From Orobanche coerulescens (lineage: Eukaryota > Streptophyta > Magnoliopsida > Lamiales > Orobanchaceae): a stretch of DNA of 64,000 nt. This document shows, piece after piece, positions 38,292 to 49,617 of this stretch; the stretch's first letter is position 1; every line of letters begins with the position of its first letter. The notes under the pieces were generated by a model. That model did not search any database, was not told where the DNA came from, and saw only the letters and a list, made by a program, of their open reading frames with translations. The DNA lies in contig CM065809.1 of NCBI GenBank assembly GCA_033398695.1, positions 177,682,501 through 177,746,500 of the forward strand, read 5' to 3'. Position numbers and translations under genes: made by a program.

Positions 38292-41088
38292 TGTAATATC
38301 CGCAATTTCGGATTTTCGGTAATTTTCTTTTTTCGGCGGAGGTCCGTTTCGACGACTCGCTTGGGACCGTTTCATCATTCTGAGAATGATTAATTCTGCA
38401 CTTTTTGTCATCCGGGTTCGTTTCGGTATTGTTTTGTTGAGTTCCGTGTTTCTTAACGACTTTTCCGCACTCGAGTTCGATTCTTGTGAATATCGTTCGA
38501 AATTACTGTTTCGAGTTTCCCGTAAGTCCGTTTAACTTTGTTAGACGTGTTGTGAACTTCGGTTTGGTTATTCGATCATGTATCGTGATTTTCGGACGTT
38601 TTGGGCCATTTTCGTAATTTCCCAAAGTTTGGGGTAATTACCTTCCGTTGTCGAATTTCGAGCCTTCGGGTTGTTGGAATCGTGTGTTCTCTTAGTGCTC
38701 GAATTCGTCTTTGCGAGTACTTCGTAACCGAATCTCCGATTCGTATTCAGGTTCGGGTTTCGGGGTCGTTCGGATCGTCGTTGTCGGAATCATTTTTGCA
38801 TCTGGAGGGTGCCGGGCCGACTCAGGCGAAACGGCCTCAAACGGGCGCTGAGCGCCGTGTCTGCGCCGGTCCAGATCGGCAGCCTGCCGAGACACGGCCG
38901 AGACACACGGCGCTGGTCTGGGCCGGTTGCTGCGCCGTGTTCGGCATGCGTATAAATATGGCCGAGCAGTCGTTTTTCTCACTCATTTTCATTTCCTATC
39001 CTTCCTGTCTGCGACTGGAGTCTTTGGGAAGTCGAAGACATGTTGTTATACTATGAATCCACGGAGTTTTGGAGTTCATATCATCGATTGATCATCACAT
39101 AACATCCTTCAATCCAGCGAATCAAGGCAAGTTTTCTTAAAATCTAGTTTTGGGGATTTTGTTCCATTTGTCCGTTTAATCCGTTTTAACTCAGAATAGT
39201 GATGGATTTATGATTGTTAAGCTATATTATGTCGAATTTCTTATTGTTCCACGGTTGGATTGCCGTGGATTTGTCGTTTTATTGAGTATCTTATCGACGC
39301 CTTGAAGGTGTTCGATAAAATGTCACAAAGAGAATCCGAGCGTTCTACGCTTATTCTTCCTCGTTCGTTCGTTAATTTATTGATGGTATGATGTTAGGGT
39401 CAGATTCCTCGCAAAGAACTCGAGTCAGAACCCTTCCGTTCGTTGCCTTCCTTGGGGTCCGAGCTTCCCGGTCGAACCGTGTTCTTCGGAGCGTTCGGTA
39501 GCGGTTATTAAGGCAAGTATCTTATTATACGACTTGTATCTTGCGACTAGTAATCACGTATGAGATTTATGATGATTTTGTTTGCCTTCGTAAATATGTT
39601 CCGTTTGAATTGGTTGTGTATTCCGCAATTTGAAGACTTTGTGATAATAGTGTTATATTGGTATACGTGTTAGGTGTTGTGCCATTTGTGCAGGATTGCG
39701 ACATACATATGGGATGGTTGTACACTTGGTTGTGCAATGTATTGTGTACCGATCGTGTGTTATGTTGGTTGTGTGTCGTTGATTGATGATAGTTGTTGCG
39801 AGTGTCGAGATTGTGTTATGTGCGTGTGATGTACGATTTTGTGGTGATCAACGTGATTGATTAACTGTGCTCATTGTCATATGTAATGTGAATGTGAACG
39901 TGAATATGTGTGTGACCGCTAAGTTCACTCGTATTGGTTCGACGGGACCTACGAGGACTCGTGGCAGTGGACTGCGGGGTCAGAACTTAGTGAGGTACTG
40001 AGGTCCAATCGTGCTGGTCTGACGAGGCCTACGATAACGCATGGCACTGGACCATGAGTTTCGGACACAGTGCGTCCAACCGGGTGAGCTCGACGGGGCT
40101 TACGGTGACACGTGGCAGTGGACTACGGTGTCAGGACTGTGTGTGTGATTGTTGTGATTGGAATAGTCCGTGTGGGTTGTTGAACCTACGGAGACACGTG
40201 ACAATGGATCACGGTGTCGGAATTGATTATGTGTGTTTATTTGTGTGTGGTGTAGTCCGTGCGGGTTGTTGAACCTACGGAGACACGTGACAGTGGATCA
40301 CGGTGTCATTAACATGTTTATTTTCAAATCAAAGTTTTGAAAGGAAAAGTTTTATGAAAATGAATGTTGGACCGAGTCCTAAGCTTGAGTAAATATTTCC
40401 CGTATTGTAAACGGTTGAGTTATGAAACAAGATTTGGGTTAAGGCCCTAAAGTTTTTCGAAAGGTTTTGTGAATCAGGACTTGAGGTCTTAAGGTTTTGA
40501 AAATCTAAAAATTCCCGAGATGATAATCTTATTTTCGAATGCTTCATAGCTTATCTTCCCTTGTGAAAACCTCCCGAGAATATTTTGATACTTGATTATT
40601 ATATTTGATTCACGATTATTATTTGCTTATTACATTTCGTATGATTTGATACTTGCACTAGTAAAATAGTGGAGTTTTACTAACCCCCGAGTAATCGGGG
40701 GGTGGGTATCTATTTTGCATCCAGGTACATGCAGATTCAGGGGAGCAGTCACAGGATTGGCACAAGAGGTTGACGAGCTGCGATACTAATCAAGAGTTGA
40801 GAGTTGTTTTGATTTTTGTTGTGTTGTCCGAGTTGATTTCAGTCTTCCGCTGTATTGTGTTTCGACCCCTGTGTGGGTAATGTTGTATAAGTCAATTTTG
40901 TTGATTGAGTTGTGTGACCTCATCGGTCTGTGTGTTCGCGTGTAAGTGACCCTAACGGTCTGTATTATTTTATTGTTTGACCCTGACAGGGCAAGCAGTT
41001 GGTCGTTTTGTAAGGTATAACCTGGTAGATCCTCGTAAAAAGGGGTCTACGGCGTGTAATATTCCCATATGGTTTTGGGGGTGTTACA
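38292..41088 (+). mobile_element. Solo LTR of a Ty3/gypsy-type element, 2.8 kb
   Basis: The unit begins TGTAATATCCGC, ends GGGGTGTTACA and is flanked on both sides by CCATG (38287-38291 and 41089-41093). It contains a TATA box (TATAAATATGGCC at 38951) preceded by a CpG-dense block. No gag or pol is present. The left end closely matches the LTR at 63067, so both belong to one family. Exact duplications around a single long LTR indicate recombination between two LTRs. The long LTR and TGTTACA end suggest a Tekay/Del-like chromovirus; that lineage is inference. Confidence 0.85.
39905..40310. repeat. Imperfect ~80-90-bp tandem repeats in the solo LTR
   Basis: About five degenerate copies carry CCTACGG, GACACGTG and GGATCACGGTGTC words. 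The last two, about 89 bp apart, are the most alike. Confidence 0.65.
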
Positions 41089-41093
41089 CCATG

Positions 41094-43590
41094 AGTAAAA
41101 TTAAGTTTCAAAGCATGTCCAAAAATTAAATGTGGAGTCATAATAATCTATACTACTTTCAATCAATGTTTGAAAAATATCGAAAGACACATCTCTTTAT
41201 CATAAGATTTTAACGTCTATCTTTTGGTGTGCAATAATTGAATTTCAACAATAAATTAACAATTAAACTACTCATCCATCATTTCATTTGCTTACAAACT
41301 AACGTTTCTCATGACTATATATAGTCCATTTTATTGTCTTCACCAATTACATAATACAAATTAATACACAAATGATATATAACCCGGTTAATTAACTGTT
41401 GTCTCATATCACTTACACAGTTGCTTAAGTTTTAGTTAAGAAGCTAAATATTTGCTTAATTAGCTTATGTTGTTAATCGAAATTGCAAAAGTTGAGGTTC
41501 AGTTCACTTTAACTGTTCTCAGGTTTTGATTTATAGCTGTTATAATGTTCTGTATTATTTGGTTTTGACGTGTTTTTTCTTTATGCATTCAAACTGGTAC
41601 ATACATGGTTTGGATTATATTCGAAACATGATTCAGTCATCTTTGTATAAACAGTTGTATATGAGGGAGAAGTATTATTGTTTTCTTCATATATTTGCTG
41701 TTTTGGATGGATTTTCTCTGCCTAAAGATGTACGCTTACTCATTTTTCTAGATAATTGCTATGCTGCATTGAGTACCTTATGGCACTTGGTTCAAGTGTA
41801 TTATGAATTATCTGAATACCCTGCATTTATTGTATTTTTTTTACCAAACTCAATGTTTGGATGAAGCATCTGCTTGATGTTGTTGGTAACTCTGATCTTG
41901 ATGCATAGTTGGATTCCTTAAGAACGAAATTAGATTTGGTAATAAATTGTAATAGTATACAGTTAGCTATTGCTGGTTTATATTGTTTCTTCCGATTGTT
42001 GATAAACAACGTTTTTCGGTCACGTGCACAGGTTGAGCAAGAGTTTGCTGGATTGAAGAAATAGATCCAAACGTTCGAAAGACATTTGTTCTTAATAGCC
42101 ATCAAGCAGCTTCAATGAATGAATTAATTAGCCTCTGGAATCTCAGTTTCACCGGCTCTTGAATAGAGCTTGCCTTCCCAAATTATTCACATTGTGAGAT
42201 CAAGAAACTGAGCAAGACGAACCCTATTTCACTGTATACATTGAAGGCAGCAGAATGGATGTGTCGAGTGGATTAGGTAATTGGTTTAATGGGTAATTTT
42301 GGTTTAAATGGCTCTTGAGTGGATGTGTCGGGTGGATTAGCTCTTAAAGAATGCTGATGGATAATATTAAATCTCTCAATTCGATCTCTTAATGTACAGT
42401 TTACCATTATTTCTTTGGTTAGGTTTTAAAAGAAAAAAATTGAGTGTATACCTTTTATATTACAGCTCCATTAGTTTGAAAGTCGGAAGTCATTAATATA
42501 AAGAGCACTATTGAGTTAGTTTGGTTAAGTTTACATCATGAATATTGTCCTGCAGGCAGAGAGAAAGCGTAAAGAGAGCCAAACAATTTTGAGTTAATAC
42601 GTTTGTATATACTTCGATTCGTTAACATACATCTGATATAAGAATAAGTTTTTGACACAAATAAAAGTATGATTTTGTAATAGCAAACAAAACTTGTGCA
42701 TCGCACGGGTCAGAATGCCTCGTAATACTAAAAGATTGAGTCCATTCATTTATTGTGGAGTTTTAATGACTAAAAAAAGACTTATTATAGATATCTAATA
42801 AGTTGAGTTTAAGGATGAGTAAAAGCTTGAGGTAGCTTAATAAAAGTTAAGTTTGGAGTGAGTAAAAGCTTGACATTTACGTCTCATTGCCCTGCCCTCC
42901 ATCCCTTTGCCTCCCATGAGTTACAACTTACAAGCAAATCATATTAAACCATTATATAAAGAGTTGTGTGGTAATTTGCAATGTAATAAATTTTTAATTA
43001 ATAAAGGGGAAACTCAAAGGCTAATTTAGGAATCCAAAAGTCATTTTTTAACATCTATATATACTGATCCATTCTGTTTTTACACACACATATTCGGTAT
43101 TGGTACTCTAAGCACAGGTACTTCTTATATCACTTTACATATTTTATTTATGTGCTAATTTATTTTCAGTAATTAAACGGCTTTCGTTTTAATATGTTTG
43201 CTTCATGTTGTCTGGTATATACTGTATTTTTTCAATATCAATAACTTTATTTTTGGGTTGCTTATGCATTGAACAATTTTTTTTCTCAGGCATGAAGTAT
43301 TTTAGAGACATCAGTAACACTTTTCGTAAGTCTCACATTTAGAGTATACTTTTCTTTTTCCCAGGCTTAAAGCATGTAGAGATGACGGTGACACTTTAAA
43401 TTTTACGGTGCTTCCGTTCTCTTAATTGTAAGTCTCATTATTTAAATTTTACATGAGATCATAAATGGCTTGAAGCTAACTTTCTTTTGTATCTAAATAT
43501 TCGATGATGAGTTGATGATGCATGCCTAATAATTACTTAGCTACATTACACTATTAGTCAATCAACAAAACATTATTAGTCAATCAATGA
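41094..43590. other. AT-rich repeat-derived DNA
   Basis: A 113-codon frame at 41526-41864 (DGFSLPKDVRLLIFLDN) has protein-like composition, but I do not recognise it and later frames are broken. A Helitron-like hairpin end lies at 42693-42723. The sequence right of it (TATTGTGGAGTTTTAA) resembles that right of the hairpin at 38203. The rest shows nothing definite. Confidence 0.4.
42693..42723 (+). mobile_element. Helitron-like 3' hairpin end
   Basis: CTTGTGCATCGCACGGG followed by CTCGT. The left stem is diverged. Confidence 0.3.
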
Positions 43591-43592
43591 TT

Positions 43593-44505
43593 TCTTTGGC
43601 TTGAGCATTTTGATAAACAATCATGGACAAACTGGAGGAGTGAGTCAGATTATCGGCGATGTCTCTCGTCAGAGGCCGCCTACTTTTGAGGGTTCGTCGG
43701 AACCAGCTGATATTGTTCATTGGCTTGAGCATTTTGATAAACTCTTCGACATGGTTCAGTGTTCGAAAGAGAGTAAAGTGGCAGTAGCGGCTTACTATTT
43801 GAGTAAGGGTGCTTATTCTTGGTGGCTTTATGTGAAACCCACAGATCGTGTTTGTGTTTGGAGCGAGTTCAAGACTCTCATGTTAGAGAGGTATTATCCG
43901 GCTCCACTTCGTGAAGCCAAGTTATCAGAGGTTTTAAACCCCGAACCCATCGAGGACGAGGGTGTTATTGTCATTGCTGAGAAGTTTTAGGGACTTCTTC
44001 AGTTTGCTCTGTCTGTTATCCGTACTAAGGCGGATAACACTTAGTGAGTTCATCGAGAAGGCTCTTGGAGCAGAGCTTTTGATCAAGGAACTTACGCGGA
44101 AGCATCCTTCAGCTTCTCCTGGTGGGAGGACTGGGATGTCGGTTCGTTCAGAGGGACATCGGGCTCCGGCACCTAAGAGGTCATTTTCTAGTCGTCTTCG
44201 TGCTGGGGAAGTATTTTCCTCTCAGACGACGAGTTCGACTGTTGTTTGCTTTAACTGTGATTCAGCAGGGCACGTTAGTACTTGGTGTACGATGCCAGCT
44301 ATTGTTTGTTTTCTGTGTGGGAGGCAGGGACACATATAGAAATACTGCAGGAGTTCTAGTGCCGGTAGATCTCGAGAGGGCTCACAAGCCTCGATGGATT
44401 TTGTTACTCCATCCCGTGCATCATCCAAGGGGTCCTATCAGGCTTCGAGAGCCAGAGGTAAAGACAGTCATCACCGGTTTTGAACAAGTTAATTCTTGCT
44501 CGGTA
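43593..44505 (+). pseudogene. Ty3/gypsy gag, 5'-truncated and broken
   Basis: The frame contains RQRPPTFEGSSEPADI, WLEHFDKLF and AAYYLSKGAYSWW, then after a TAG at 43988-43990 the segment LSEFIEKALG and two zinc knuckles. The first knuckle is complete (CX2C...HX4C, starting CFNCDSAGH). The second is interrupted by a TAG. The gag closely resembles that of the element at 58979, so both are one family. A 22-bp stretch, TTGGCTTGAGCATTTTGATAAA, occurs at both 43594 and 43721, marking a local duplication or slippage at the truncated 5' edge. Protease and all of pol are absent. Confidence 0.8.
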
Positions 44506-44509
44506 ATAT

Positions 44510-44790
44510 GATAATCATTCATTTCATTGTCATTCATTCAATCATATAATTCATTCATCATACATCAATCATGTTGAGACTTGTAATTATCAAACTAATC
44601 ATTCAATTTACGAGGAACAACGGTTCCAATCACTTCATTTGAGCTATCACGCATTTCGTTATTATTTCACCTCGGTGAGTCATTCTTGATCCTTGTCGGA
44701 TTTCTAGTCATTTATCATTCATCGTAGTCACTCTCGTTTTTGTGACCTTTCGGGATCATATTAAGCGGTGAGTCCATATTTGGGTCTTCC
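44510..44790 (+). repeat. LTR-like fragment inside the gypsy internal region
   Basis: TTGAGACTTGTAA, then CGGTTCCAA and CGGTGAGTCAT, recur in the same order in the LTR at 57640-57750. A piece of LTR therefore lies between gag and the 3' end of this element. Confidence 0.6.
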
Positions 44791-45274
44791 TTGAATTGAT
44801 GAGATCGAGGGAATCGATGATTTGGAGGATATCGATGTTGGGTAAATTTGAGATGTAGCCTTGTTTATCGGATGACTGTGTAACTCAATCCGTAATAATG
44901 TATCGTGGTTGTGGATCATTTATTGTTGATCTATTTTATAATGATCGTATTTGAGAATCTTGAGATTTTGAAATCATTTGATGCGTTCCTTTTGGTATTG
45001 TACCCGAGATTTCGTGATAAATTGACTAATTGTTCATTGTGATTCGAGACGTCAAGTCATGAGGACTTGGGCATGCGATTGATATGGTCCCGAGAGCTAT
45101 ATGTGTGTTGTTGCTTTTCTTTTGAGACGTGAGTCAGTGCTTATGTGGGGGTTGGCCCAGTTGTGCAGGCGAAGTGGTTCGCGTTAAGGAGTAATCCTGG
45201 AGATGTTGTTTTCAAATCGTGATGGATAGTTCATATCCCGAGTTGTTTACCTTTAGTTTCGGGGATGAAACTCT

Positions 45275-45290
45275 TTTTAAAGGGGGAGTA
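45275..45290 (+). other. Polypurine tract before the 3' LTR
   Basis: TTTTTAAAGGGGGAGTA immediately precedes the LTR start, as expected for plus-strand priming. Confidence 0.75.
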
Positions 45291-45420
45291 TATAATACCC
45301 GATTGTGAATTCATTGATTATCATTCAGTAATTTTCACTCAGAAATTTTTCACTCAGTAATAATCATTCACCATTCATATTCATTCAATTATGTTCACCG
45401 TTCGACGTACTTTAGAATCG

Positions 45421-45552
45421 TGTTATTCGTCATTCATCACTGTTTGAGATCGAGACGAGATTATTGTCATCATCATCATCATATTTTGTTATTCGTCATT
45501 CATCACTGTTTGAGATCGAGACGAGATTATTGTCATCATCATCATCATATTT
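45421..45552. repeat. 66-bp tandem duplication in the LTR
   Basis: Two essentially identical copies start at 45421 and 45487. Each ends in an ATC-trinucleotide run. Confidence 0.9.
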
Positions 45553-45570
45553 TGGTATTCGGTGTGTGAG

Positions 45571-45935
45571 GTAGCGCACGCTATGTACTCTTGTTAGCGC
45601 GTGCTAATGAAGTACAGGTAGCGCACGCTATAGCTCAGTATTAGCGCACGCTAGCGCAAGTGTGGCAGACAGTCGAGAAGGTACTGGACTGATTTGGTAA
45701 ATTCGTAGCGCACGCTACGAGTAGTAAGTAGCGTACGCTAACTATGCTGGTAACGCACGCTAAGGCGTAAGAGTAGCGTATGCTATCGCGGCAAGGCAGA
45801 GGACAGTGGGTTCTGGACTCCAGTATACTGGGCATCAACTATCAGGTAGCGCACGCTAACGATGCGGGCAGTGGGTACTGGACTACCTGGTGAACCCGCT
45901 AGCGCACGCTAAGCACAGGAGCTAGCTAGTGCTAA
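45571..45935 (+). promoter_or_regulatory. Palindrome array upstream of the TATA box (array 1)
   Basis: About eleven copies of TAGCGCACGCTA or close variants start near 45573, 45596, 45620, 45643, 45707, 45730, 45752, 45775, 45848, 45901 and, degenerate, 45924. Most intervals are 22-24 bp; the long ones are 64, 73 and 53. The TATA box follows at 45947, one 23-bp step after the last copy. Confidence 0.8.
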
Positions 45936-47083
45936 TCTGGGTTTTGTATAAATAGGACATTTCACCCTTCACTTCGTCATTTCTTCATTTCTCAACCATT
46001 TCGGACGATCTTGGGCGATTCACGAAGGTCTTTTTGAGCTGCAATCATCTAGCATCATCTTCAAGCTCCTAGTACAGATTAATCATCATTTAATCTACTC
46101 CATCACTCCAAATCAAGGAAATTTTTCATTGAATCTTGAATTTCGGGATTTGAAGGTTTTCTTCCCGATCTCTTTGAGTTAGCTTGCTATCATGATGGAA
46201 TATGTTGATTATGGATTATATACCTTGGATACTTGTATTCTTTCAGATTCATTGATGTAATTTTTGGAATTTGTGAATATTTGGAATTGTTCAAGAACAC
46301 ATTGGGTGTTGGCTTTGGAATTTTGGGGGTTTTCAACTAGATGTTGTCGTAATCTCGAATGAAGTATTCCTATTGGATTATTAATGGTATTAATGAGGTT
46401 TTGTTGGATTGAATCATTCATTGGAAGTTGGTTTTCGGTATAATTAAGTTTTGGTTGTAAACAATTGGAGATTGTTTACAACGTATTTGTTAGATTTACC
46501 CAATGAGTTTGGGTAGTGTTGTATCGACTTTTTGAGTTGGTTGTGATCATGCTTGATTCGTATATTAAGTGAATTGTTGGTACTTGTGTCATTCAAGGTT
46601 GTTCGAGCGGCCGACAATTCTTCAAGGACGTTGATCGTGGAAGGACTTTCTCGCCGTCGGTTTGAGGCAAGTTTTACACTTGTACTAGTCAATGAGATTA
46701 ATGTTATCATATATGTGTATGAATGTGTTGTATCATTCTGAGACTTAGTCTCTTCATGAGTTCATTGATATTAGGGGATCGTTCGATACGATACTCTTCG
46801 GCAATTATGTTAAATGTTTATTATTGTTCATTAATAGCCGGTTCAAGGCATTGGGATACTCGTTGTTAATGTTATTGTGGATAGCCGGCTGGCGGTATCA
46901 ATATATCGATTGTTGTTGTTAATATTGATGTCGATCTAAGACATTGTTGTAATCATTGTTATTAATGTTGGCGTCCTGTCATTCATGTTGTATTGGCTGA
47001 TTGAAGGCATTGGCATATCCGTTCTCATCTTCGTCGTCGGTAACCGATTAAAGGTGCCGAGGCATTCATTGTATCATTGTCAT

Positions 47084-47400
47084 CGCTTGGCTGTTCTAAG
47101 GTAATCGAGGTGTTCAATCATCCATTGTATCATTGTTATCGATTGGCCGTTCTAAGGCAATCGAGGTGTTCAATCATTCATTGTATCATTATCATCGATT
47201 GGCCGTTCTAAGGCAATCGAGATGTTCAATCATTCATTGTACCATTGTTATCGATTGGCCGTTCCAAGGCAATCGAGGTATTGAGTCATTCACTGTATCA
47301 TTGTTATCGATTGGTCGTTCTAAGGCAACCGAGGTATTGAATCATCCACTGCATCATTGTTATCGGTTGACCATTCTAAGGCAATCGAGGTATTGAATTG
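47084..47400. repeat. 56-bp tandem array, about 6 copies
   Basis: Copies start at 47084, 47140, 47196, 47252, 47308 and 47364, each containing GATTGGCCGTTCTAAGGC or a close variant. The period is constant at 56 bp. Confidence 0.92.
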
Positions 47401-47633
47401 GGACTGTCAAGGACGGTGCCCATCCGTGAGTTACTGTCATCGTGTTGGCCGACTCAAGGCAGCACACTATCATTCTTGTGAATTTGACAATTTTAGGATC
47501 GTTGCCGGTTGTGATTAATTGTATTTTGGAGGCTAGTCTCGGCTAGTGCTCATTATGGGTAAGTTTGGGGCTTGAACCTTCGCGGTTGGGTTCCCAACAC
47601 CTACAGTTCAGTAGGTCACGGTCATTGGATGAC

Positions 47634-47813
47634 CTTATTGTGATACAGCTTCGTGTCATGGTTTCGGCCCTTATTGTGATACGGCTTCGTGCCTTGGCTT
47701 CGGCCCTTATTGTGATACGGCTTTGTGCCGTGGCTTCGGCCCTCATTGTGATACGGCTTCGTGCCGCGGCTTCGGCCCTCATTAATACAACTTCGGGCTG
47801 TTTTGGTTTCAGG
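47634..47813. repeat. 36-bp tandem array, about 5 copies
   Basis: Copies start at 47634, 47670, 47706, 47742 and 47778 and share TATTGTGATACGGCTTCGTG and TGGCTTCGGCC. Confidence 0.92.
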
Positions 47814-48600
47814 TGATTATGTTGATTGACAACTTCGGCTGAGTGACTTTCAAGCCTTTGTGATGTCTTGGTATTTTCATTGGAGCCTTCGGGCATTGTG
47901 ATTCATATTTACTTTAGTTCTGGATTGGTTCATGTTCGTGTAATTCATTGTGGTGTTCTATTTTTATGATTCGTCGTTGGGCATTTATGTTCTATTGAAC
48001 ATGTATTAATAATATGTCGTGGGCATAGTGTTTCACGAATGCTCGGTTCTTACCTTAGTTTGTGAGCATCTCGTATTATTATTATCATTATATCGTTTCA
48101 TTTTGCCTTTGGATGCATATCATGTTATACATGTATTTGATGTTCATTATCTGGATGAATGACCACGTGGGGGCGGAACATGCTTTCATGTTTTAGGTGC
48201 TTGCGAGGAGTGAGTTGAGACACAAGGGCATGACGATGGCGACGAGGCATTCGAGCGATACTAGTCTGAGTTATTCATGTTGGTCAGTCAGTTGGAGTGT
48301 ACTCCAGTTTTGTTAGTTGTTATGACTTATGAGGTTGTATTATCCGAGCAAGGCTCATGGATGTCATTGTATTTTATTTTGGCCATGTAGGCCCACTTTT
48401 GTCGTTGAAATTCCTTATCGGAATATTGTGTCGGATATCATGGTAGGGACTGTGATCTCCCTTGTTGGTTAATTTAATGTATTTTAGTCGTGTTCGCCTG
48501 GTGGATATCCGAGTGTGGGGTCCACGACACTGTAATAACCCAATGAGATTTGGGGGTGTTACAGGTGCCACATGGCATGGACTGCCAAACCATTCAAATT

Positions 48601-48895
48601 TGAATGGTTATTTATGGTGGTTTTGGGTTGGGTTTAGGGTGGGCTTGGGTGGGCTGGGGGTGGGCTACAGGTGGGCCACAGGTGGGTCGGGCTGCGAGTG
48701 GGCTGGGGTCGGGCTGGGGGTCGGGCCGGTCTGGGCTCGGAGATGGGCCGGGCTGGGCTGGGCCTGGGCTGGAGAGTCCGGGGCCGGGACCGCCCGGGTA
48801 GCCAGGGGACTGGGCTCGGTCCCGGGCCGGGTTGGCCCGGTCGGCCCGTGGGCCTAGAAAATAGGCCGGCCCGGCCCAGCCCACTGGCCACCTCT
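48601..48895. repeat. GC-rich GGGCTGGGCCGG low-complexity block
   Basis: About 290 bp of repeated GGGCTGGG, GGGCCGG and related words, far more GC-rich than its surroundings. Runs of three to five G recur every few bases on the + strand. Long frames across it encode only Gly/Pro/Arg-rich peptides and are composition artefacts. Confidence 0.85.
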
Positions 48896-49265
48896 AACGC
48901 CCACCAACTAGTTACCCTTTGGTTTCGGCACGAGTTTTAATAAATTGGTTGACTGTGTTGTAGGTGGAATAAGGATCTACTTTTGTTGTAGTTCTAAAAT
49001 AATTAATTTAATTGAATATGTTGTGAGTGGAGTAAGGGGCCACTTTTATTGAATTAATTATAATTGTGGTGGGTCCATCAATGACAACATTGATAAATAG
49101 GAGGTAATAGTGAGGGTTATTATTAAGTGAGTTTGTGTGGTGCACTTATTAAAAATGGCAAAATGGGTAAGTTATTTATGGACGGACCAAAATGGCAAAC
49201 TGGATAAGTTGTTTGTGGATTGAAGGATTAATATAGATATATTGATACATAGATTATTACTATAT
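48896..49265. other. Unassigned AT-rich spacer
   Basis: No coding signal or recognised element. ATGGCAAA-GGATAAGTT-like words occur twice near 49155 and 49190. Confidence 0.4.
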
Positions 49266-49617
49266 ATGGTTCTCCCGTTCAATATTCTTTTGTCGTTTTC
49301 ACATTTAGCATTTTTTTATGGTTATTCCGTGTAACACCTTCTTGTAGTTCTCTTGTGTTTGTTTTTATGGTTCTTTCAGTAGCATCTTCTTATAGTTTAT
49401 CCGTGTATAATTTTCTAATCGTTCTCCCTTTAGTGCCTTCTTATGGTTCTTCCTTGTAGCATCTTCTCATCATTATACCGTGCTTGAACATTGTTCTGGT
49501 TCTCATGTGGAACATATTCTTATCGTTCTCCGATTTACATCTTCTTATATTTCTCTCATGTGGCATCTTCCCATGTCTCTCCCTTTTAGCATATTCGTAT
49601 GGTTCTCTCGTATAACA

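Larger units (their letters stand above)
45291..48563 (+). repeat. 3' LTR of the truncated gypsy element, 3.3 kb
   Basis: It starts TATAATACCCG (TG mutated to TA) and ends GGGGGTGTTACA. It shares layout with the LTR at 56048: ATCATTCAG-rich start, palindrome array, TATA box (TATAAATAGGAC at 45947). It is about 0.8 kb longer, mainly because it has extra tandem repeats at 47084-47400 and 47634-47813. Confidence 0.8.

Noticed and set aside
38601..39056. 151-codon frame on the + strand
   Set aside because: It lies wholly inside the solo LTR and crosses its TATA box. The matching part of the LTR at 63067 does not keep the frame.
48612..48940. Several overlapping frames encoding Gly/Pro/Arg-rich peptides
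   Set aside because: They arise from the GC-rich low-complexity block in several frames at once, with no domain or start context.
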